IMG/VR virus record: IMGVR_UViG_3300030406_004233
Span: 1 to 25,524 of that record
DNA length: 25,524 nt
Direction: 5' to 3' (one strand)
Source of the DNA: a virus
This document shows positions 8,798 through 15,429 of this stretch, piece after piece (the first letter of the stretch is position 1; each line of letters begins with the position of its first letter). The position numbers were made by a program, and so were the translations under genes. The notes beneath the pieces are model-generated. The model was not told where the DNA came from and did not search any database. It worked only from the letters and a program-made list of their open reading frames with translations.

Positions 8798-9526
8798 ATG
8801 AGTGATTTAAAAAATCGCATAGTTGCACCATCTGATTTAGTAGAAGATCAAGGTGCAAAAATCCTAATATACGGAGCTGCGGGTGCAGGTAAAACTACTG
8901 CATGTGCAACTGCTCCTGGTAAAGTTTTGATGATAAGTATGGAAAGTGGTTTGCTTTCTATTAGAGATCGTCAAAATGTTGATGCAATCGAAGTAAAAGA
9001 AGCACAAGAAATAATGCAGATACATGATGCATTAAAATCTGGTGAACTTAACTACGATACTGTCTGTTTAGATTCTATATCTGAAATGTCTGAAATTTTG
9101 CTTAATTATGAAAAGGCAAAACATAAAGATCCAAGGATGGCATATGGTAATGTGCAAGAATCAGTAACTAATGTTATGAGAGCATATAGAGATTTACATA
9201 TGCATGTTGTCTTTGTTTCTAAAATGGAAAAGCAAAATGTAGATAATGTCCTATTGTATGAACCAAAAATGGTTGGAACAAAACTAGGTCAATCTATTAC
9301 TTACTTTTTTGATGAAGTTCTTGCTTTGCGTGTCATTGAAGAACAAGATGATGACGGTAAAAATGTAAAAAACAGATGGTTACAAACAGAAATTGGTCAA
9401 GGGTATACTGCAAAAGATAGGTCTGGAAAACTAGATCCTTTTGAAGAGCCTTGTTTAACTAGCATAATCAAAAAGCTAGGTTTTAAAACTCAAGAAGCAT
9501 TAAAACAGGAGGATGTAAATGAGTGA
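8798..9526 (+). CDS. Sak4-like phage recombinase (AAA_24-type P-loop ATPase)
   Basis: This protein of 242 residues has a canonical Walker A, G26AAGAGKTT34, after a short beta-strand (KILIY). A Walker B-like strand TVCLDSISE is at 88-96, and a third strand ending in a polar residue (VVFVSKME) is near 137-144. Size, motif spacing and lack of further domains fit the RecA-core Sak4 class of single-strand annealing proteins (Pfam AAA_24). These pair phage DNA ends during recombination-dependent replication. The next gene encodes a DUF669-type protein, the usual partner of Sak4, and a RecB/RecE-like exonuclease is encoded nearby on the other strand. The start is supported by GGAGA 7 bases upstream. 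It overlaps the next gene by 8 bases. Confidence 0.82.
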   Translation: MSDLKNRIVAPSDLVEDQGAKILIYGAAGAGKTTACATAPGKVLMISMESGLLSIRDRQNVDAIEVKEAQEIMQIHDALKSGELNYDTVCLDSISEMSEILLNYEKAKHKDPRMAYGNVQESVTNVMRAYRDLHMHVVFVSKMEKQNVDNVLLYEPKMVGTKLGQSITYFFDEVLALRVIEEQDDDGKNVKNRWLQTEIGQGYTAKDRSGKLDPFEEPCLTSIIKKLGFKTQEALKQEDVNE

Positions 9527-9989
9527 TTTTGATAATGTTGATTGGCTTGAAACAAGTGGAGAGCCAACAAAAGATGTCGCACCACCAGGTGAATATGAGG
9601 CAAAAATTATATCTTGCGAAAAGTATCAATCTAAGAGTAGTGATAACTGGTCTGTAAGAGTAATTTTTGAACTACAAAACGGAGCATTTAGGGAGCACAC
9701 AGAATATTTTTCTTTGTGGTCAGCTAATGCAGACGCTAAAAGAATCTCTAATGAGCAATTTACCTCATTATGTAAGGCAGTAGGATTTAAACAATTTCCT
9801 AATGCGTATGGAGATTTCGTTAACAAACATCTAAATATTAGAGTTTCTAACGAGCAAGATTCTTTTAAAAACGAGTTTGGTGAAACCATAGAGGTTACTA
9901 AAACAAGAGTTAGATCTTTTGTTCATCCAGAGTCATCTGCAGGACAAAGTTCTGGAGAACCTACGGCAAAAGCCAAACCAACCTTATAA
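9519..9989 (+). CDS. DUF669-type single-stranded DNA-binding protein
   Basis: This protein of 156 residues starts at ATG 9519 behind a strong GGAGG. The region PPGEYEAKIISCEKYQSKSS ... VIFEL is the entry to an OB-like beta barrel as in DUF669 proteins. The C-terminal 25 residues are polar and Pro/Ser/Glu-rich, like flexible SSB tails, although the extreme end (KAKPTL) is not acidic. It sits immediately downstream of and overlaps the Sak4-like gene, which supports a joint role in covering single strands and loading the annealing protein. The operon ends 20 bases later in a strong terminator. Confidence 0.75.
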   Translation: MSDFDNVDWLETSGEPTKDVAPPGEYEAKIISCEKYQSKSSDNWSVRVIFELQNGAFREHTEYFSLWSANADAKRISNEQFTSLCKAVGFKQFPNAYGDFVNKHLNIRVSNEQDSFKNEFGETIEVTKTRVRSFVHPESSAGQSSGEPTAKAKPTL

Positions 9990-10008
9990 GTAAAATTATA
10001 AGTATTTA

Positions 10009-10034
10009 GGGGAGAGCAATCTCCCCTTTTTTTT
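10009..10034 (+). terminator. Rho-independent terminator after the Sak4/SSB operon
   Basis: A perfect 7-bp stem GGGGAGA / TCTCCCC with loop GCAA is followed directly by eight T residues (10027-10034). Confidence 0.92.
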
Positions 10035-10091
10035 ATTTGCATTTTGGGATAGAATGAGGTATATCATTCATTAGTTCTCTCCCGAATGGTT

Positions 10092-10118
10092 GGGGGGTTT
10101 TTTAAACTCCCCTTTTTT
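10092..10118 (+). terminator. Second tandem rho-independent terminator
   Basis: GGGGGGTTT (10092-10100) pairs with AAACTCCCC (10104-10112) around a TTT loop, with one G-T wobble, followed by six T residues. It backs up the terminator 60 bases upstream and shields the convergent leftward genes. The T tract reaches the end of the first leftward gene at 10117. Between the two lies a short inverted repeat GAATGA / TCATTC (10052-10069). Confidence 0.8.
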
Positions 10119-10308
10119 ATTCCTTAATTAGATTGTTAATCCAGTTTTCTGCAAGACTTTCTGCATATAATTTGTTGTATTCTTTTAGGTCAACAGATCG
10201 AATAAAATTCATCTTTTCATAAAGATCAACTCTATAGCCTTTTTGAGTATGAACTACACATGCTCTTCTAACCTTTACATCACCAAAATCTTTAACTATT
10301 TCTTGCAT
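10117..10308 (-). CDS. Small conserved-type phage protein, 63 aa
   Basis: I take the ATG at 10308, because GGAGA lies at proper distance upstream and the start overlaps the stop of a 26-codon gene (TAATG). The 63-residue product, MQEIVKDFGDVKVRRACVVH..., reads as a small beta-sheet protein (DVKVRRACVVHTQKGYRVDLYE) with a C-terminal helix ending LAENWINNLIKE. The AENW ending is a pattern I have seen in short marine phage proteins, but I know no function. A longer frame to 10344 lacks a ribosome binding site. It is the last gene of the leftward recombination operon. Confidence 0.65.
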   Translation of the reverse strand: MQEIVKDFGDVKVRRACVVHTQKGYRVDLYEKMNFIRSVDLKEYNKLYAESLAENWINNLIKE

Positions 10309-10388
10309 TATTCTCCATCGTCTTGTGAACCATAAATAACCCAAATTAACATTAAGACTCCAATAACGCTTAGTGGATCGATATTCAT
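10308..10388 (-). CDS. Putative 26-aa single-TM micropeptide
   Basis: ATG at 10388 lies two bases after the DUF3310 stop, and the TAA shares one base with the next start (TAATG at 10308). The product is MNIDPLSVIGVLMLIWVIYG followed by SQDDGE: one hydrophobic segment of about 15 residues and an acidic tail. Exact packing between two genes with stop/start overlap argues for translation by coupling. There is no independent Shine-Dalgarno sequence. It could be a tiny membrane peptide or only a coupling relay. Confidence 0.5.
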   Translation of the reverse strand: MNIDPLSVIGVLMLIWVIYGSQDDGE

Positions 10389-10390
10389 GG

Positions 10391-10696
10391 CTACATATTT
10401 TCTAGTTCGTTAATTAATCTTCTAATATACCAAACACATTTTTCTAAATCTTGTATGTTAGATGTTTTGTATTTAAACCTATGAAGATATTTTATTGCAG
10501 TCCCCTCTAAGTATGACCTATAACCTAAAGGACCTAATTGTTGTTTAATATAATCTATTGCCTCTAATGTGCCTTGATTATAGTGTGGTGGTTTATTAAC
10601 CATATCTTCTTGGTCTTCAGTCTTGCCTGGACCAATATCATTAATTATTTTATTCGCTTCATCCCATTGTTTTGGGGTTATTTTATCTATTGACAT
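10391..10696 (-). CDS. DUF3310 protein
   Basis: This protein of 101 residues has a polar N-terminal third followed by the DUF3310 core: VNKPPHYNQGTLEAIDYIKQ, then YLEGTAIKYLHRFKYK, then DLEKCVWYIRRLINELE. This is the full signature of the family (PF11753), found in many phages and sometimes annotated as SaV-like or nucleotide-kinase-like. The biochemical role is not established to my knowledge. It lies between two tiny membrane-protein frames in the leftward operon headed by the 64-residue gene and the exonuclease. Confidence 0.88.
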   Translation of the reverse strand: MSIDKITPKQWDEANKIINDIGPGKTEDQEDMVNKPPHYNQGTLEAIDYIKQQLGPLGYRSYLEGTAIKYLHRFKYKTSNIQDLEKCVWYIRRLINELENM

Positions 10697-10704
10697 ATAT
10701 TCTC

Positions 10705-10827
10705 CTATTCATCATACCAATCTCCACAAATTATTATGCATCCCCATAAAAAATATTTGCTCACTATTACGGCAAACATAAATAATGAAAATGCAGTTAT
10801 TAATAAAATGTTCTTTTTATTCTTCAT
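10705..10827 (-). CDS. Putative 40-aa single-TM protein
   Basis: ATG at 10827 overlaps the end of the exonuclease gene by 11 bases, and the frame ends 8 bases before the DUF3310 start. The product begins with basic residues (MKNKKN), then a long hydrophobic helix (ILLITAFSLFMFAVIV), SKYFLWGCIIICG and the acidic end DWYDE. This is typical of very small phage membrane proteins. It fills the only gap in an otherwise fully packed operon. The ribosome binding site is weak, so coupling to the upstream gene is likely. Confidence 0.5.
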   Translation of the reverse strand: MKNKKNILLITAFSLFMFAVIVSKYFLWGCIIICGDWYDE

Positions 10828-11701
10828 CAGACAAACTTAACTCAACTATATCTGGTGTGTTATATACTGTTGGTCTTTCTCCATCTAAAACTTTTGCATA
10901 GTCTTGTAGATTTTTTTCTAAGACTTCCCAACCCTTATCCATATCTTCTTTTTTCATTTTAAATATTTTTGATGCATAAGGATGTTTCTTTTCTTGTGCT
11001 ACAAAATAAAAGTCAAGGACTTCAAAACCAGCTTTCTCAAAACCTCTTCTATACCAAGCTGCTTGTAAATCATATTTATATCTTTTTACAGAGGACAAGA
11101 AAGAACTTGGCTCACAGCTTTGTGTAGTTTTGTAATCTACTAAAATTATTTTATTTTCTGCATAAGCATTTTCTAAGGGGTATCTTAGAATGTCAGATTT
11201 TACTTTCAGCAGAAGATCGTTTTCAAACCAATATATTGATCTTTCATAAGGATAGTTAAAAATGCTTGGATATTCGTTTTCACTTGGTTGTAAAAGTTTT
11301 TTTGCTTCTGGTATTAGTAAATCCCTCATTCTAAAAATATCATCTCTATCTTTTTTTGTGATGACTGTCATCCCTCTTTCTTCAAAATCTGCTTTTAAAT
11401 TTTTGTTGTATTGTGTATATGGAGAACCTTCTATACATGCAATATCTTGTGCAAAAGCCTTGTCTCCTTCAACTATCAAAGCATGTGCAGCGGTTCCAAA
11501 TTTTAATGCGGGTGTGTCTAGAACATCTTCTTCCATAGCATGTATTTGTGAATCCATAAATTTTCTTATCACAGATGATGATATGCCTGGAGAATTGTGG
11601 TACTCCTCATTTGTTAGTGAAGTAAAGTAGATAGCATCTCCTAATGCTTGATGGTCATATTTTTCTAAAGTTTCTGGTAAAATCATTTGCTTTTTCTCCA
11701 T
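10817..11701 (-). CDS. RecB/RecE-like PD-(D/E)XK exonuclease (DUF3799 type)
   Basis: This protein of 294 residues has the motifs of phage RecE/Cas4/RecB-type nucleases in order: YHNSPGISSSVIRKF (34-48), FGTAAHALIVEG with H73, LLKVKSDIL with D170, the catalytic VDYKTTQ (D189, K191) and the downstream helix motif DLQAAWYRRGF (Q213, Y217). These correspond to the DUF3799 PD-(D/E)XK family. It would resect double-stranded ends to give single strands for the Sak4-like annealing protein encoded about 1.3 kb away on the other strand. The start overlaps the upstream stop (TAATG at 11701). Confidence 0.87.
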   Translation of the reverse strand: MEKKQMILPETLEKYDHQALGDAIYFTSLTNEEYHNSPGISSSVIRKFMDSQIHAMEEDVLDTPALKFGTAAHALIVEGDKAFAQDIACIEGSPYTQYNKNLKADFEERGMTVITKKDRDDIFRMRDLLIPEAKKLLQPSENEYPSIFNYPYERSIYWFENDLLLKVKSDILRYPLENAYAENKIILVDYKTTQSCEPSSFLSSVKRYKYDLQAAWYRRGFEKAGFEVLDFYFVAQEKKHPYASKIFKMKKEDMDKGWEVLEKNLQDYAKVLDGERPTVYNTPDIVELSLSDEE

Positions 11702-11895
11702 TATTTTTTTGCCTTGTAGATAGGTATATTGTTTATAATTTTTACTAAATTTCTTTTAGTGTCAGTATCTATCTTTTTTAGATCTTGTAGACTGCTCCAA
11801 GCTAAATATTCCATATACTCTGCCTGCTCAACTAAAGATAAATCGTTTGTATTTTTTATCGGTTGTTTACTTTTTTTGTCTGTATTTTTTGACAT
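11701..11895 (-). CDS. Small basic protein, first gene of the exonuclease operon
   Basis: ATG at 11895 is chosen because AGGAGAAG lies just upstream. A longer frame to 11928 would start within the promoter region. The 64-residue product has a Lys/Asn-rich N-terminus (MSKNTDKKSKQPIKNTND), then a helical body (LVEQAEYMEYLAWSSLQDLKKI) and a basic C-terminus. No family is recognised. Its place in front of the exonuclease, with TAATG overlap, suggests coupled expression and perhaps an accessory role in recombination. Confidence 0.65.
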   Translation of the reverse strand: MSKNTDKKSKQPIKNTNDLSLVEQAEYMEYLAWSSLQDLKKIDTDTKRNLVKIINNIPIYKAKK

Positions 11896-11910
11896 AGTTC
11901 TTCTCCTATA

Positions 11911-11939
11911 TTGCAAATTATACATCAATAGTATAAAAT
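11911..11939 (+). promoter_or_regulatory. Weak candidate promoter for the 77-aa gene and downstream
   Basis: TTGCAA (11911-11916) is followed after 17 bases by TAAAAT (11934-11939). It overlaps the opposite promoter. An AT-rich leader and AAGGA precede the ATG at 11981. Confidence 0.4.
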
Positions 11940-11944
11940 GTCTA
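11917..11944 (-). promoter_or_regulatory. Sigma70-like promoter for the leftward exonuclease operon
   Basis: On the minus strand TAGACA (11944-11939) and a perfect TATAAT (11922-11917) are 16 bases apart. Transcription would begin near 11910, leaving a short leader with AGGAG before the ATG at 11895. Confidence 0.65.
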
Positions 11945-11980
11945 CTGTTGGTAATATATATTATTAACTAAGGATATAAA

Positions 11981-12214
11981 ATGTCTAGAATGTGGAGAGA
12001 ATATCACGATAATATTGTAGAAGATGGCGCACGACAAAAAGCGTTTGAGGATGCTTATAAGTTTGGTTGCGATTCAACAGAAGAGCTAACATGCAGGTAT
12101 GCTGATAACCTAAAAAAATCTACTGGTATTGATTTAGATACGGTAGAGAGAAATAGTGAATGTAGTATTTTGTTAGCTGCTTTTGGTGAAAACCCAGAAG
12201 ACTACGGTATTTAA
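11981..12214 (+). CDS. Hypothetical protein, 77 aa
   Basis: ATG at 11981 has AAGGA 7 bases upstream. The product is acidic and helical (MWREYHDNIVEDGARQKAFE), with two cysteines near the middle (FGC and LTC) and one in ECSILL, and it ends NPEDYGI. No family is recognised. It begins the rightward block that leads to the methyltransferase, but a 177-base gap separates it from the next gene. Opposite-strand frames in this segment are judged to be shadows. Confidence 0.6.
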   Translation: MSRMWREYHDNIVEDGARQKAFEDAYKFGCDSTEELTCRYADNLKKSTGIDLDTVERNSECSILLAAFGENPEDYGI

Positions 12215-12284
12215 TTTTTTGTTGCCTATTCTGTATAAGATTCTCCATACACTTTGAATAGAAGTCTTGATCGGACTTAGGTAT

Positions 12285-12313
12285 CAGAGGGACCTTAGCA
12301 ACATAACCCTCTG
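12285..12313. repeat. Inverted repeat in the gap before the methyltransferase operon
   Basis: CAGAGGG (12285-12291) and CCCTCTG (12307-12313) are perfect complements separated by 15 bases. No T tract follows on either strand, so it is more likely an operator or RNA hairpin than a simple terminator. Confidence 0.5.
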
Positions 12314-12391
12314 CTTCTATAGATAACACATAAATTTTAATCTAGCAATTCGCATATAGTAAATTATTTTTAAATATGTTAGATTTAAAAC

Positions 12392-12661
12392 ATGAAAGTC
12401 ATTGAAATGTCAAAGCATAGAGAGAGAGCCGATCCGAGAGAGACAGCAAAATCTTTGGAAAGTTTAATTGAAGAGAATAAAATCAGAGGTGTCGACCCAC
12501 AAGAAACACTTGTTTGGTGTATTAGTTTTTGTTTTTCTAGACTAATACATGAGCAAAAAGATATAAGTGTATCACTAAACACATTAGATCAAATCGTTTC
12601 TGGATATTCAGAGGAAGATGTTTATTCTGCACTTTACCAAAATTTGCCAGAATTTGAATGA
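12392..12661 (+). CDS. Hypothetical protein translated with the methyltransferase, 89 aa
   Basis: The frame starts at ATG 12392 (MKVIEMSKHRERADPRETAK); a second ATG at 12407 (MSKH) is possible, and neither has a clear Shine-Dalgarno sequence. The product is helical, with a basic N-terminus, ETLVWCISFCFSRLIHEQ in the middle and an acidic end (LYQNLPEFE). No family is recognised. Its TGA overlaps the methyltransferase ATG (ATGA, 12658-12661), so expression is tightly coupled. It could be an accessory or control protein for the enzyme, which is inference from position. Confidence 0.65.
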   Translation: MKVIEMSKHRERADPRETAKSLESLIEENKIRGVDPQETLVWCISFCFSRLIHEQKDISVSLNTLDQIVSGYSEEDVYSALYQNLPEFE

Positions 12662-14586
12662 AAGTTTTAAGTTTATTTGATGGGATGAGTTGCACCCAGA
12701 TAGCACTCAAAAATTTAGGCATAAAAGTTGATACCTATTATGCTAGTGAAATAGATAAATACGGCATACAAGTCACACAAGCAAATTTTCCAGATACTGT
12801 TCAAGTAGGAGATATAACGAAGTTAAACCCAAACGACTACAAAGATGTCACTCTCATAGTGGCAGGTTCACCTTGCCAGGGATTTTCTTTTTCTGGAAAA
12901 CAGTTGGCATTTGACGATCCTAGATCTGCTTTGTTTTTTGAATTTGTGAGATTACTGAAAGCTATTAAACCTAAATACTTTTTACTTGAAAATGTCAGAA
13001 TGAAAAAGGAGTTTCAAGAAGTCATCACACAACAAGTCTCAGAATGTTATCCAGAGTATTCAGATGGTCAAGATTTATTTGGTGGTCGCATTGAGCCTAT
13101 TTTAATCAATAGTTCACTTTTAAGTGCACAAAGCAGACAACGACTCTATTGGACAAACATTCCAAACATAGAGCAACCAGATGATCTGGGTATAGTGTTA
13201 AGAGATATTTTGGAAACAGATGGAGAAACAGATTTAGTAGGTAATAATGGATGTGTAGCTTTAAAAGAAAATATAAAAAAAGGCTCAACATTATTAGCTC
13301 GTGATTACAAAGGTTGGAACACATATGGCATGACTGGTGTCAGAAATAAACCAAAACAAGTAGGAAAATTAGTAGAGAGGGTGAAGATAAGACAACATCC
13401 AGTAGATATAGATGGATTGCAAAAACTTCTATCAACACATAAGAAGAAAAGTAAATACACAAATCAACAAATAGCAGAAAAACTTAACATTAAAAAAACA
13501 CTTGTAGATCATTGGTTTAGAAGTGACGAGCATTTTACTATTCCTGGAGATGATGTTTGGTTAAAACTAAAAAAACTTCTATCTATAGAGGACGATAGTT
13601 TTGATATACCACTACTAGAGTTTGAGATTAGGGATGGAGTATTTGAGAGCACACAAAGAGTTTATTCAGATGAGGGCAAATCACCCACCTTAACCTCGAC
13701 AAATCCAGACAAGTTAATACAAACACCATTACAAGTAGGTAGTTTAGATGACATAAAAGGTCACGATATATTAAAAAGAGTTTATAGTGAAGATGGTAAG
13801 TCACCTACAGTTACTGCTCATGCTGGTAAAGGCACAGTTCCCAAAGTAGAAACTAAACCAAAAAAGGCATTCGATATACCAAGAGAAATATTAAAGGATA
13901 ATGAAATGAGAAGAAGAGTGTATTCTTCTGAAGGAAAATCTCCTACAGTTATTTCAAGCTACAGTCCAAAAATACAAACCAAATCATCCGACAAACCTAT
14001 AAAACTAGCTAACGAAAAAGGAAATCATTATGGTGGTGGTTTATACGATAAGAGTGGCAAATCTCCAACCTTAAATGGCATTGGTAATGGGGGTGGCGGA
14101 ACTAACAACATACCAAAAGTGTTAAAAACTAAACCAGAACAAGTTGGGGTGGCTAGTGATGTAAATGGACACGATATACTCAAAAGAGTCTATAGCCCAG
14201 ACGGTAAAGCTCCTACTCTTAATAGTATGGGTGGTGGCAACAGAGAACCAAAGGTTATCTCTGGTGGTGCACTTAGAGGTAGAGCATATGATAGTGATGG
14301 TAAAAGAATGGATCGAGATGGCAGTTCGGTAGCTAATCAAACAAAACAAATGTTAGAGCTAAGAAAAGACGATAAATCAAATGCTATAACAACGGTCAGC
14401 AAAGATTCAGTAGCAGTAAAAGAAGACTTAACTTGGAGAAAGCTAACAGTTCGAGAGTGTCGTAGACTACAAACAATACCAGAAGACTACCAAATGCCAG
14501 TAAGCAACACCCAAGCATACAAAATGTTGGGTAATGGATTCACAGTATCAGTAATAGAACATATCCTTAAAAATATGGATATTTGA
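12658..14586 (+). CDS. DNA cytosine-C5 methyltransferase with repeat-bearing variable region
   Basis: This protein of 642 residues has all core C5-methyltransferase motifs: I (LSLFDGMSCTQIAL, 4-17), IV with the catalytic Cys73 (GSPCQGFSF), VI (LLENV, 109-113), VIII (SAQSRQRLYW, 156-165), IX (KLTVRECRRLQTIPEDY, 595-611) and X (AYKMLGNGFTVSVI, 620-633). Motifs I, IV and VI resemble the DNMT3-like phage branch (FFEFVRLLKAIKPK). The variable region between VIII and IX is about 430 residues, far longer than usual. It holds an HTH-like segment (267-290, YTNQQIAEKLNIKKTLVDHW) and five copies of a [RG][VL]Y[SD]xxGK[SA]PT[LV] motif at 334, 374, 420, 461 and 510, plus diverged copies near 542 and 568. 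It probably methylates cytosine in phage DNA against host restriction. The target sequence is unknown. Confidence 0.93.
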   Translation: MKVLSLFDGMSCTQIALKNLGIKVDTYYASEIDKYGIQVTQANFPDTVQVGDITKLNPNDYKDVTLIVAGSPCQGFSFSGKQLAFDDPRSALFFEFVRLLKAIKPKYFLLENVRMKKEFQEVITQQVSECYPEYSDGQDLFGGRIEPILINSSLLSAQSRQRLYWTNIPNIEQPDDLGIVLRDILETDGETDLVGNNGCVALKENIKKGSTLLARDYKGWNTYGMTGVRNKPKQVGKLVERVKIRQHPVDIDGLQKLLSTHKKKSKYTNQQIAEKLNIKKTLVDHWFRSDEHFTIPGDDVWLKLKKLLSIEDDSFDIPLLEFEIRDGVFESTQRVYSDEGKSPTLTSTNPDKLIQTPLQVGSLDDIKGHDILKRVYSEDGKSPTVTAHAGKGTVPKVETKPKKAFDIPREILKDNEMRRRVYSSEGKSPTVISSYSPKIQTKSSDKPIKLANEKGNHYGGGLYDKSGKSPTLNGIGNGGGGTNNIPKVLKTKPEQVGVASDVNGHDILKRVYSPDGKAPTLNSMGGGNREPKVISGGALRGRAYDSDGKRMDRDGSSVANQTKQMLELRKDDKSNAITTVSKDSVAVKEDLTWRKLTVRECRRLQTIPEDYQMPVSNTQAYKMLGNGFTVSVIEHILKNMDI

Positions 14587-14595
14587 TTATTGTCT

Positions 14596-14679
14596 ATTTT
14601 TGTCAGACTTTTCTTGTCGTATGAAAGCCTTATGTTTAGTGGTTTTGACAATAAAAACATTTTTTTCATTTTTGTCAGA
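14596..14679 (+). repeat. Pair of 12-base direct repeats downstream of the methyltransferase
   Basis: ATTTTTGTCAGA occurs at 14596-14607 and again at 14668-14679. Between them lies TTTTGACAATAAAAACATT, in which a TTGACA (14644-14649) has no matching -10 box. The repeats lie in the 260-base gap between the methyltransferase and terminase genes and could be protein sites. Confidence 0.5.
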
Positions 14680-14717
14680 GAATGTGAAATTAATTTAATA
14701 TTTATTGCTTTTTTGTA

Positions 14718-14745
14718 TTGACGATACATAATCTGGCGTGATAAT
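14718..14745 (+). promoter_or_regulatory. Sigma70-like promoter for the small terminase gene
   Basis: TTGACG (14718-14723) and GATAAT (14740-14745) are 16 bases apart. The predicted leader of about 95 bases includes a small hairpin CTTAT-TAG-ATAAG and has only a weak ribosome binding site before the ATG at 14847. Confidence 0.55.
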
Positions 14746-14846
14746 CTTGGAATATACTTATTAGATAAGTAGAGATAGCCACATCTAATATCAGTTCCTA
14801 GACCATACTTTACATCTACAATAAGAAACCATAGAATTACGAGTAT

Positions 14847-15425
14847 ATGTCCAAACCAGAAGTCAAGTTCGAGCCTATACTTCATCAAGAAGAAACCCCA
14901 CCTATCGAATATTTTGATCTAGATAAGAAACTTAATCGCAGACAACAAGTGTTCGTCTGGACTATAGTCAATAATCCACAGATGAGTTATGTTGAAGCTG
15001 CAAAAAGATCTGGTTACAAAGACGCTAGACAGTCGGCATACAAACTTATGAAAAACGAAAATGTTTTGTCGGAATATAAATATTTAATGTCGGAAGTTAG
15101 AAAAAAGTATGAATTAAATCACGATAGAGCAGTTAAAGATTTATATGACATAAGAGACAAAGCTCTGGACTCTGGGTCATATAATGCTGCAATCGCAGCC
15201 CAGAATAGTTTGTTGAAAGTTGGTGGATTAGTTGTTGATAAAAAAGAAGTTAGATTCGGTAAGATCGATATGATGTCACGAGAAGAGATAGAAAATAGGT
15301 TAAAACAACTTATGGGTCAAGAAATCATAGATGTGCCAATAAATGATGAATCACTTGTGTCCACTACTGCCACCACTCATGAAATCGATAATAGCAGCCA
15401 GGATGATAACGAAGATAACAGCTAA
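14847..15425 (+). CDS. terS: Terminase small subunit
   Basis: This protein of 192 residues carries the hallmark N-terminal arrangement of small terminases: LNRRQQVFVWTIVNNPQMSY (29-48), then the HTH VEAAKRSGYKDARQSAYKLM (49-68) and KNENVLSEYKYLMSEV. A helical oligomerisation region follows (KDLYDIRDKALDSGSYNAAI ... SLLKVGG), then a C-terminal part with MSREEIENRLKQLM and an acidic tail (NSSQDDNEDN). TerS rings bind the packaging site and present DNA to the large subunit. Unusually, no large terminase gene follows. The next gene is convergent and is itself followed by the pentamer array. Confidence 0.85.
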   Translation: MSKPEVKFEPILHQEETPPIEYFDLDKKLNRRQQVFVWTIVNNPQMSYVEAAKRSGYKDARQSAYKLMKNENVLSEYKYLMSEVRKKYELNHDRAVKDLYDIRDKALDSGSYNAAIAAQNSLLKVGGLVVDKKEVRFGKIDMMSREEIENRLKQLMGQEIIDVPINDESLVSTTATTHEIDNSSQDDNEDNS

Positions 15426-15429
15426 TAAA

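Larger units (their letters stand above)
8720..8803. repeat. Inverted repeat spanning the divergent leaders
   Basis: The arm ACTCATAGTTTCTCC at 8720-8734 is mirrored by GGAGAAACT (ATT) ATGAGT at 8786-8803, with a 3-base insertion in the second arm. Each arm contains the Shine-Dalgarno sequence (GGAGA) and start codon of one divergent gene. The two genes therefore have nearly identical translation initiation regions. Confidence 0.8.

Noticed and set aside
12120-12329. Minus-strand frame starting at GTG 12329 (begins LSIEAEGYVAKVPLIPKS)
   Set aside because: Its first 40 residues look protein-like, but there is no ribosome binding site and the second half runs antisense to the gene at 11981-12214. 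It could be a gene relic, but the support is too weak.
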